Source of the DNA: Alnus glutinosa
Lineage: Eukaryota; Streptophyta; Magnoliopsida; Fagales; Betulaceae
Direction: 5' to 3'
Assembly: GCF_958979055.1 (NCBI RefSeq)
Contig: NC_084886.1
Coordinates: 36,414,154-36,478,153, forward strand
Length of the DNA: 64,000 bases
The notes under the pieces were generated by a model. The model saw only the letters and a program-made list of their open reading frames with translations. It was not told the origin of the DNA and ran no database searches. Of the stretch, positions 29,367 through 38,964 are shown one piece after another; positions within the stretch are counted from its first letter, which is position 1, and each line of letters starts with the position of its first letter. Position numbers and translations under genes: made by a program.

Positions 29367-29460
29367 TGCTGAAGCTCGATCTGGCTCTACAAAGGAGAGG
29401 GAGTGAGAGAGACGGCCAAGGCTTTGTGAGAGGGTGTAAATAGAGGAGGAGTGCTGTTAT

Positions 29461-29563
29461 AAACCCTAGAGACCTAATGGGCGCACAGATATAAACGGTC
29501 GCGATTGATTCGGCAGGAACCAACGACTGGGATTGATTTCGAGGAGATCGCTAGGGTTTTGTG
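29461..29563 (-). promoter_or_regulatory. RPL5 promoter: telo-box and site II-like motif
   Basis: AAACCCTA (29461-29468) is a telo-box about 95 bp upstream of the ATG. ATGGGC at 29477-29482 resembles a site II (TGGGCY) element, and a second telo-box in the opposite orientation (TAGGGTTTT) lies near 29552. Telo-box plus site II is the established promoter combination of plant ribosomal protein genes. The transcription start was not located. Confidence 0.65.
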
Positions 29564-29719
29564 GTTTTAATATTAGTGGCTTACTGGTCATTTCGCAGCC
29601 AATCGGTGGGTTGTGATTTGGTGTGCTCGAGCTCATTGATACGTTCAAAAGAGTAAGCCAGAGTCTGCCACGTTTCATATCACTGGAGTTGTTCCAATTC
29701 TCAAATTATTAATCCGAAA

Positions 29720-30025
29720 AATTTCATTTATAATCACTAAAATTTCATTAGTTTTGTAAAAAGGTACACAAAAAGTATAATTTAGGGTATTCATTTTTAA
29801 AAATTCTCAAAATTCCCATGTTTATTTTTTTAAAAAAAATTATTAAAATTTTCAAAGATTCAGGCATAGGTATTTTTGTAAATTCTGCTAAATTCTAACC
29901 AACACCTAAATTCTAACAATTTTTTTCTTTTCTTTCTTAAAAAAAAAATGGGTATTTTAAAAATTTTGACATGATTTAACGAAAATTATAACGATTGGTT
30001 GAAATTGAAAAAAATTAAAAGATAG
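29720..30025. repeat. Dispersed AT-rich repeat (family A, copy 2, degenerate)
   Basis: Similar wording to the other family A copies ('gtattcatttttaaaaattctc', 'aattctgctaaattctaacc', 'gattggttgaaattgaaaaa') but more diverged. It lies just upstream of the RPL5 promoter. Confidence 0.4.
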
Positions 30026-30375
30026 ATATCTTGTGGTGTGTTTGGGTGTTGAATGTTTCGAATATGAATAATATTCTGAATCTGATTGCGAATTTCAAGA
30101 CAATGAAAATGTGTTTGGATGTTGAATATAATTCAGATTCTTTTTGAATATGTATTTAGGTGTTGAATTTTTGAGATTGAAAAAAAAGTGTTTTATAATG
30201 ATAAAAAGTGATTGAAAATGATTGGATTGTATGAAAAGTTGTGTATAATGATTAATGTTATGAAAATAAGTGTTAATTTTTAGAAATTGAAAAATAATAA
30301 AACTAATAATAAAAAGAATAACAAAAAAAAAAATTAACAACTAAAATTTTATTTTTAGTTTTATTTTTATTTTTG

Positions 30376-30772
<397 letters not shown>

Positions 30773-31305
30773 ATTTTTCTTGAAAAAATATATATATATA
30801 TATATATATGATGGGTTTTAAAAAATATTAAAATAAGAGAAATTGTAGCAGAGGAAAAAAGCAAGCGTGCATCTTGTCCAGAAACGTCAGCTCGAATTCA
30901 CGCGTCATCACCTTGAAATCCAAACTGAATTCAAACTTTATTCAAGTGGCCCGTGGGTTTTATTCAGCTTGGATCCGGGTTTGAGTTTTGGAATAAAAAC
31001 CCGGTTGGAATGTTGAATATTTATTCCAACCAAACACACCATTAGATTGATATTTTTTAAAGTTTTGATACATTTTTACAAAAGTCATGAAAGATCAAGG
31101 ATTATAAGTGGAGTTCTCACTTATTAATTAAAAGAAGTTTAAAAGAAAAGATACATGAAATATATCATTTGGAATCCCTTTCAATTCTTTTGGTATTTAT
31201 CCATTGTAATTATTTGTCCTTATTTCCACAAGAGTAACTGTCCTAAATTTAATTTAATTGGGTATTCAAAAGCAAAAAAAAAGTAGAAGATAAACAAAAA
31301 AAAAT

Positions 31306-31439
<134 letters not shown>

Positions 31440-31442
31440 AAG

Positions 31443-31640
31443 ATGATGAGACATTCGGAGAGTTTTACTCCAAAATGAGCGACCTAAGAAACTCAATGAT
31501 AAGTTTTGGGAAAACCATCTCTGATATAAAATTCATCCGTAAAATTCAAAGATCTTTGCCTGAGCGTTTCAGAATCAAGGTAACTACAATTGAATAAAGC
31601 AAAGATTTGGAAGAGAGTCACTATTCTCCTCACATGCGAA
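31443..31640 (+). pseudogene. Ty1/copia gag (UBN2-type) fragment
   Basis: In one + frame it reads DDETFGEFYSKMSDLRNSM, later IRKIQRSLPERFRIKVTTIE, a stop, then SKDLEE. This follows the copia Gag pattern (TFDEFYxKLxD, KILRSLPERFxxKVTAIEESKDL). It is a fragment with an in-frame stop, directly abutting the (AT)n tract. No LTR was found. Confidence 0.75.
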
Positions 31641-32030
31641 ATTCTGTTGATTTTTCTAAGCTTTTTTACATGTCTAATTGCCAACTGCCCAATCAAGCAC
31701 CAATGAAAGCATTTTGTTCGTTAGATTTTTTAGATAAGCGGCAGAGAAGTTGAACCCGCTTTTCTCAACAACAAAAGCATAGCCGCATATATATATATAT
31801 ATATTGAATGAGTAATGCTATTGTTATATGCTCTGGGTTAAGAGAATTAATATGTAAAAGATTGTAAGAGAATTAAATTTGATGATAAGATAATTTTGTT
31901 TTATTTTTTTATGAATCAATATCAATTGTTATAACATCTACTATACCTATGTACAATTCTGTAATAAACCAGCAGAAATCAAGATTTTGAAATAGACTTC
32001 AAAATCGCAAAACACATAACAACAAACTAT
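31641..32030. other. AT-rich spacer before the CACTA-like region
   Basis: Contains a short (AT)n at 31788-31804. No gene or clear repeat is seen. Confidence 0.5.
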
Positions 32031-32044
32031 ACCAGACAAAGACA

Positions 32045-32271
32045 AACCTATCACGTTACTGAAATCTATAGTAACGTGTAAAATTTACTTCGTAACTCCT
32101 TTGTAACGTGAAACATTTTATGCGTTACTGAACAGTAACGTAAATATATACGCATTACTACACACTAACGTGGTAAATTTATGAGTTACTCAAGAGTAAC
32201 GTGCAAATTAACCCGTTAATTAATATATGACGTAGTAACGTGATATTGTTCACGTTACTCAATATATAGTA

Positions 32272-32313
<42 letters not shown>

Positions 32314-32345
32314 CGTTACAATTTTAGAAACTAAAAACGTTACAA
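32045..32345. repeat. CACTA subterminal repeat block A
   Basis: About a dozen copies of TAACGTG, GTTACTG or CACGTTAC, often in facing pairs such as cacgttact...agtaacgtg. A short (AT)n tract at 32277-32310 interrupts it. Confidence 0.8.
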
Positions 32346-32797
32346 TTTTAGTAACGTTTAGTTTTATCACGTTAATGTCTTTGCCACGTGTTAAAATTGA
32401 ATATTTATATGCATATAAATCTCCCTAATTAACCATATATACCCTATGTTTTATAATGGAGATGTCTCTAAGCATGTTGTTTGTTGGCGCTTTATTACCT
32501 ATTACAAATGCAACAGTCTATCTCTTTTAAATAACCACATGTAATGTAGATATCTTGCGTTGACATACCTTCACAAAGATGCCAAATTATACAATGATTT
32601 CATCACACAATATGATACTGCAAGAAGGGGTACCAAAAAGCACTTCATGGTTGAGCTACCAACAAGAACTTCATTATCAGCAATTCAATTAATAAAAGGG
32701 TAAATATATATTACATCTTCCACAAAATGGGAGTACTAAAATATAGACTGTCAAGGAGTTTGTAGACCAAAACACAAAAAGTAACTACCATAAAATT

Positions 32798-33525
32798 TTA
32801 TTTTCCTTGTAACATATTACAAAACAAATAAACTTTATGATCACACCGGCAGTACATACAACACGTAAACCTCTCATCATCGTCTTCTATATAGTCACCG
32901 GAATTCCATCTGAACTGCCTTGTCACCAAATAATTTGGCGTTCTTTCATAGTTGCGACATGTTTCTAATGGCAGTAGGGTTGTTGATCTCTGGCTATGTG
33001 ATTGTTGATCTACATTCCTTGAACATAACCTTTTATTCTCCTTCGACATTCTTTTATTCTCGAGCCTCTTAGACTGCAAAAAATTAAAGAAGACAAAATC
33101 TACAAGCCCTGATGCTTTAATTGACCCTCATAACAAATTAAAATAACACTATATATGTACGATGCTTCAACGTGTCCCTTTTCATCAGCTTTTTCCAATA
33201 ACTTAAGCCATAGTTCCAGATTATTGGAAGTGAAGTATCCACGCATGCCTTCTCTAAATATTGCTTCTGGGTTTCCACTCTCTTTGCAACGTCTTAAGAA
33301 CATAATTTCAGCATTTGTACACCAAGATAGCAGAATCTTCTCCAACGATACTTGTTAGAAGATATGATCATATTCTACCAACCCGCATAAATCACTACAA
33401 GTGAGTTTTGCCTTGAAGAGGTCGGTGAAGGAAGATGAAGCAATATTTGTAAGAACTTCCATCAACATGTCGTTTGGAAGAGAAATAATGCCAACTTTGT
33501 GCTCCTCTTCATTTAAATCAGCCAT
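32798..33525 (-). pseudogene. F-box protein gene (At2g35280/At1g67623-like) with premature stop
   Basis: From the ATG at 33525 the frame gives MADLNEEEHKVGIISLPNDM, then an F-box-like LMEVLTNIASSSFTDLFKAK. A TAA stop follows as codon 57 (33355-33357). The same frame continues without further breaks through LRRCKESGNPEAIFREGMRG and LEKADEKGHVEASYIYSVIL, the repeat region of the At1g67623-type F-box family. A second segment (33079-32798) encodes a Cys-rich end with CCMYCRCDHKVYLFC, like that family's C-terminal motif, after a possible intron. These proteins normally recruit targets to SCF ubiquitin ligases. Here the stop should remove everything after the F-box. It sits between two CACTA repeat blocks, suggesting capture by the transposon. 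Confidence 0.75.
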
Positions 33526-34404
33526 GTTGATATATATCTATAATGAAAAGTTTAAATCAGTTTATATAAGCATGTAAAAAGACAAACATAAATTCATACT
33601 AAAGTATTTATAAACATCCATTACCAAATCCAATAGATTCATATTAATGTATTCACAAACAAACGTAGATTTATGGTAAGAAGAAAAATACAGCATCAGC
33701 CATTGAGATATTCACCGCTCGTCTTAGTTTGTGCATATAAGGATTTCGTGGCAACTCCTCTTACATATACACCGTATTAGGGAAGAAGAAAGATAATTGT
33801 ATCCTTGATAACATTTTATTCAATATTAATTTTATATTTTAGGGCATTTTTCGTAATTTTAAACATGTAAAATTACGAAAATGCCCCTAAAAAATTTCAA
33901 ACACTTGAAATTACCAAAAAACCCATATCAACAATCCTACTCAAACTCCCCTCCCAACACAACATGTACTTCAACACATTGAACACAAACTAGTTAATCC
34001 TACTCAAACTTAATCCTACCCAAACTTCCCTCCCAACACAACATGCATTTTATTACACTGCCCATAGAACTACAAAGACACAACACAATCATCAATCAAG
34101 CAATCATAAAAAACACAATCAACAGGCATAAAAAATATTCAACAATCAACAAAAAGCACATTTAGGAAAAAACGTACAAATAAAAACAAAACTAGTGTTG
34201 ATCGAGATAACTGAGTTAGTTTCAGTTTGTTGTTAAAACTCTTGTCTGGTTTTGATGTTAAAGAGTTCTAGTTGTTTCCACAGAGTACATCTCTGCTTGT
34301 AGTGTGTTTTGGTGTTTTGTTGGTTATAACTCTGTACAGTTGATTCAGTTGTTAATAATAGTTCTACTTATTCATAAAAAAAGAAGAAGAGATATATACC
34401 TTGA

Positions 34405-34462
34405 TTAACCAGTTGTCGAACGAGTGATGCCGGAGATAGAGACGAGAGAGAACGCCGGACAT
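34405..34462 (-). other. Possible first exon inside the CACTA region
   Basis: On the - strand a short open stretch starting ATGTCCGGCGTTCTCTCTCG runs about 63 bp to a donor-like AAG|gtatat near 34399, preceded by a CT-rich leader. It could be the first exon of a transposon-borne transcript reading toward the F-box sequence. It is a weak call from splice-site and leader appearance only. Confidence 0.25.
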
Positions 34463-34519
34463 AGAGAGGAGAGAGAGAGATGATCAAGATATATGTCGGG
34501 AAAACCAGACAGTCGCGGG

Positions 34520-34865
34520 GAAGAATAAGAGTTTTAGTAACGTGCAAATAACAAAAGGTTACTATTAATATAAAAATACTAACGTGATGTTAATTTCACG
34601 TTATTGATCTTATTAAATTGTAACGCTAATAATATTTACACGTTACTGTTGAAATATTTTACTAACGTGAAACATATCTCGTTAGTACCTTTCTGTAATG
34701 TGCAAGGAATCGCACGTTAGTATTTCACTAACGTGATGTTTTCTCACGTTTCTAAAAACTTGAGCATGCGCAATTTTTCTCGCGATTTCCCGAGACAATT
34801 ATACTTACATGACAAATTATCACGTTACTATACTAGTAACATGACAATTTACCCACGTTAGTAGT
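34520..34865. repeat. CACTA subterminal repeat block B
   Basis: Repeated TAACGTG, CACGTTA and CGTTAGTA words in both orientations, similar to blocks A and C. It is internal to the region, which is unexpected for a single simple CACTA element. Confidence 0.8.
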
Positions 34866-35097
34866 AATTACATAGTATATATTTAAGCCTTTTATAATTT
34901 TTAACTATTTCTTATCCCATATTTATATTTTGCGGATGATATATTTACATTGATTATCAACAAGCATAATCATTAAAAATCAAAACGTTAATTACAATAA
35001 CAAAAAATAATCAACCTTGTCATATATACAATCATTCAGTCTCCACTCAAAAAATAAAACTATCGTTTTTTTTTTTTTTTTTTAAAAAAAAATACAA

Positions 35098-35780
35098 CTA
35101 TTTTAGAGGGGTGGGCTGGTCACGACTATTTACATCAGCAGCTGTTGCCTGACTCATACTGGCAACACCATCGTTTAGAATCGTATCAAGCTGAACCGTA
35201 GCACCTACAAATGATAAAAAAGAAAAAGAAAAAAAGGTTAACAAACAATATAATATAATACCCACAAACGATCTCACAAGCTGGCGAGGTGTATCACTTG
35301 TGATAGGCGGGAGGATATCCTGAGAGGATGTGGCCGTGGAGGTATTGTGTCTCAAACGAGACAGTAACTCAGCCTCGTGGTTCGCCAACAAAACAGCGAA
35401 CCGTTCCTTTGCAGCCTTGCGCTCTGTCTCTAAAACTGACTGAATCTCAGCTGCGTGCCTTTCCTGTTGAGCCTGAAGAGCAGCCTTAATCTCAATTGCG
35501 CATGATCTCCATTCAGCCTCAATGATTAAAGTGCAAACTTGATTGATTTCTTCTTGCGAGGGCTGGGTGGAGTGCCTAGGACGCTGAGATCGTCCCTGTG
35601 TGGGGGTATAGTATGTCTGTGTCATCCCCGAGACAAGCCTAACATTTTTCCCAACCCCTCTAACCCTGCTCGAGTACTCAGGCTTATTCCCAAACGCGAT
35701 GGCATACGCATCGTGCGGAAGCCAGCGCGCCATCCCTTCAGTGATTGTATCTGATGCACAAGGTCATTGGGGATCAGCTG
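35098..35780 (-). pseudogene. CACTA Transposase_24-like ORF (Ptta/En/Spm), fragment
   Basis: The frame 35733-35098 encodes MARWLPHDAYAIAFGNKPEY followed by SSRVRGVGKNVRL, corresponding to the GxPEHPGRVRGVG motif of plant Transposase_24 (Pfam PF03004). A coiled-coil-like stretch rich in Ala, Glu and Arg follows (about residues 70-135). The usual TNP2 transposase is absent. The start lacks the upstream part of the domain, so this is a fragment of the accessory ORF. Confidence 0.7.
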
Positions 35781-35799
35781 CTCCATTCTTTGCTACGCA

Positions 35800-36095
35800 C
35801 GATCTCCATTCAGCCTCAATGATTAAAGCGCAAGCTTAATTGTTTCTTCTTGTGAGGGCTGGGTGGAGTGCCTAGGACGCTGAGATCGTCCCTGTGTGGG
35901 GGTATAGTATGTTTGTGTCGTCCCCGAGACAGGCCTAACATTTTTCCCAACCCCTCTAACCCTGCTCGAGTACTCAGGCTTATTCCCAAATGCGATGGCA
36001 TACGCATCATGCGGAAGCCAACGCGCCGTCCCTTCGGTGATTGTATCTGATGCAGCAAGGTCATTTGGGATCAGTTGCTCAATTCTTTACCGTAT
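35800..36095 (-). repeat. Tandem duplication of part of the CACTA ORF
   Basis: About 290 bp here repeats 35503-35790 with a low percentage of substitutions. It shares the cctaggacgctgagatcgtc block and the codons for PEYSSRVRGVGK-like sequence (here TRAGLEGLGK in another frame). The shifted frame shows that the copy is not coding. Confidence 0.85.
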
Positions 36096-36234
36096 TAAAT
36101 TAGTGACGTTAGACAAATTTCAATTGCAAATAAAAAGAAAATAATAAACAAAAGAGCATTTTACATACACGTCTCTCCCGCGTTACATCGTTTGGATAGG
36201 TGTCATCCTTTTTTGTGTGTGCTTTAACAATATT

Positions 36235-36682
36235 CACGATACAAACTACAGTAACGTGAGGATGAGTTCTGCATTACAACATACACTAACCTAACAATCT
36301 TTACGTTACAAATTACAGTAACATGATAATTAATTATGCGTTACAACATTCACTAACCTAAAAGTATTCACATTGCAATAATTCAGTAACATGAAAATTA
36401 ATTATGCGTTACAACATTTCAGTAACCTGTTCTTTGCACGTTACAACAAGTCAGTAACGTGCAGTTTCACGTAACTCGAGCTCAGTAACACGAGACATTT
36501 GTCGTGTTACTGGACAATAACGCAATGTCATATTTCCACGTTACAATACACATTTTAGCAATCTAAGGGATACTAACCTCAGCTTTATGTTACTAGGGCC
36601 ACGTTACTGGGTTCCAGTAACGTGAAAAACGCATTTCCACATTACTGACCTTAGGTTAGCATTCACAAATTTTTTTGTAGTG
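36235..36682. repeat. CACTA subterminal repeat block C and terminus
   Basis: Some 15 copies of CAGTAAC(G/A)TG, GCGTTACAACA and CACGTTAC, leading to the CACTACAA terminal repeat (complement strand) at 36682. Confidence 0.85.
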
Positions 36683-37790
36683 TTAATAGCATTTCTATGT
36701 CTCCAAATTTTCTTATTTTGTTTTATTTTGCATACTAATAATTAAATTTTTTTAAAACTTTTTTCTAAATATCTGAAAAACTATTTATAATTATTTTAAT
36801 TGCCCTTATTCTCATAATACAAGAAAAGAAAAGAACACTTGAGAATATAGCATTTATTTGTGATATATATATAATAACCATCTAGCTATGAGTTTTCAAA
36901 ATGTATCGAGTAATCTTTTAAAATATAAATGAATGAATTCCTTCTCTCTCATCCCTAGAGAAAAACTAGACTTTAGTCTAGGAACATCCTTCCTCCTCCC
37001 CTCTCTCATGTCGCTGCTTCTTTTTACTGTTGTTTGGTTCAAGTTTTCTCCAGTTCTTTTCACTTTTTATGAGGTCTTATTCTTGATTCTCCCCAAATCA
37101 CGACCTCAGCCTTTCCACCGCCGCCTTGCAACCTTTTACGCCCCAATTAGTTGCCTCTGCCTATCGGATATGTCTTGGTTTTCAAATTGGTTCATTCAAA
37201 GCTAGATTTGTCAACCTACGTCAGCTCCGCTCATCAACGCACCTCTCTTCCATCATCTTTGGCCTCCTTACTACCCGTTGCTGCCTCTCACTCCTCCACT
37301 AGACTACCACGCGCTGCGTGGATCTCACCCTCCTTCATGTTCCTGCCTTCTCTGCCACTAGTGTTGCTGATTTATGGGTTTAGTGATTTATTTCTGTTAA
37401 TTTCTCTGTATTTATGTTGGGTGTTGTGTTGTGGCTTTCAACTTAACCTGAAATGGTTGGCCTTCAGACTTATTGTCTGTGATGGAGATCTTGTTTCCGT
37501 TGTTCTTTCTCTTCTTAATCTATTTAGTTTAATTGGAAGCTGGATTAGATCTAAGTATTTAGGGATTCTCTTACTCCAAATAGTTTTATCAATCTTCGTG
37601 GGCCGCGACTTTCATTGGCTGCATTCCCAAGTGACTTCCACCTTCCTGGGTTTCCTTCAGTGCTGTGAGGTGCGAGTTGTCTGTCTTAATTAGGTTTTTC
37701 ATTTGTTAGTTTGTTTTTGTTTTTGTTTTTGTCTGTTTCTTGTTCCATGTAATTTGTTTCTGTAATTTTTTCCTTCTACAGTACTTATAT

Positions 37791-37837
<47 letters not shown>

Positions 37838-38960
37838 CGAGATGATGTTGACCATTTTAATGTTGATATATGATCATTCATTTTACTTGGTTGTCCATTA
37901 CCTTTTTGAAATTTGTGCAATTAGAAACGACTACATATATTTTTATCGCTTTGTTGGTAATAATATCTCGCAAAACACCTTAATTTACATATTAAAATAA
38001 TATCCCCGTATAATAAAGTATATATAATATAATTGATTTTTAAAAAATTGTATAATATAATTTCATTTTTGGTAAGTATTTTTTAAGAAACTACTGTAAT
38101 TAAAAAAACAAACAAATGCCTACACATCCTATCACATATAAAAACAAATTTTATGTTATATAATGGATAGTTTATCTTCAAAAATCATGATTTTTTTTTT
38201 TTTGTATACTTTTAAATTATGAATAAAAAAAAATTATTAATTTTTGAACAAATGTTCTCCATATAAATTCAAAGATTATTTAGTAAAATATTGATAAGAA
38301 CCAAAAAGAATTTTCTTAATTCTTACGTGTAGTTTCACCATATCAGTCAAGCACGTTGATGGCTACTTCGAGGGAGTCGGGCCTCCTAATACAACAAGCT
38401 GTAAATTTATAAAATTATTCAACATTGATTCATAATTCCTCATATACTCATCTTATACACGTTAGAAATAAGAGTTCAACGACAATTACAATTGAGACTC
38501 CTACTCCTACAACTATTACTTGACAATAAGATAAACTACTTATATTAGATACTAGATAAACTACTACTAGTAGAGCTATTAGATACTAGATAGCTAGACT
38601 CTTACGACAACACTATTACTCAATTCCTACTTAAATAGTAACATAAAGATTACAATCCAATAAAATAATAAGGGAAAATTACATTTTCCTCTATGAACTA
38701 TCGGTCGTTGTCAATATGTCACCACAAACTGACATCCTCACCAAAAAAGAGCATTGAACTACCATTTACATACCAAAACCCCATTCCGTTAGGGAATCTC
38801 GTTAAATCGGACAGAATATGCTATTTTTAGACACTAAATTTTGTTTGAAGACAAAAATGCCCTTAAACAGTAATTTAATAAAAAAAATATTAAACCTAAT
38901 ATATATTTTAAAAAAATGGAAAAGAAATGGGGTGGCTGCCACCAAATCAACTTGTCAATC
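36683..38960. other. Intergenic; unassigned open frame and AT-rich DNA
   Basis: About 36925-37790 is less AT-rich, starts with a CT-rich stretch and has a 180-codon open frame on + (37151-37693). That frame is very Leu/Ser-rich with no recognised domain. It may be a LINE 5' region, but that is a guess. A (TA)n tract lies at 37794-37833. 37834-38960 shows nothing definable. 38680-38850 has 'cctctatgaactatcgg' wording typical of a plant transposon end. Confidence 0.35.
37794..37833 (+). repeat. (TA)n microsatellite
   Basis: About 20 TA units. Confidence 0.95.
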
Positions 38961-38964
38961 AAAT

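Larger units (their letters stand above)
32030..36682. mobile_element. CACTA (En/Spm)-like transposon region
   Basis: The right end reads inward (complement) CACTACAAAAAAATTTGTG, ending at 36682. This is the classic CACTA terminus. Three blocks of subterminal-type repeats based on TAACGTG/CACGTTA lie at 32045-32345, 34520-34865 and 36235-36660. A Transposase_24-like ORF lies between the second and third blocks, and an F-box gene between the first and second. A left CACTA terminus was not found, and 32030 is only where the repeats begin. It could be one damaged element or two nested relatives. Confidence 0.7.

Noticed and set aside
32045-36660. Regularly spaced TAACGTG repeats as a CRISPR-like array
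   Set aside because: Units are short, occur in both orientations, have irregular spacing, and lie inside a CACTA-ended region of a plant genome.
37151-37693. 180-codon open frame, Leu/Ser-rich
   Set aside because: No recognised domain, no splice or promoter context, and composition typical of chance frames in CT-rich DNA. Kept only as part of an intergenic description.
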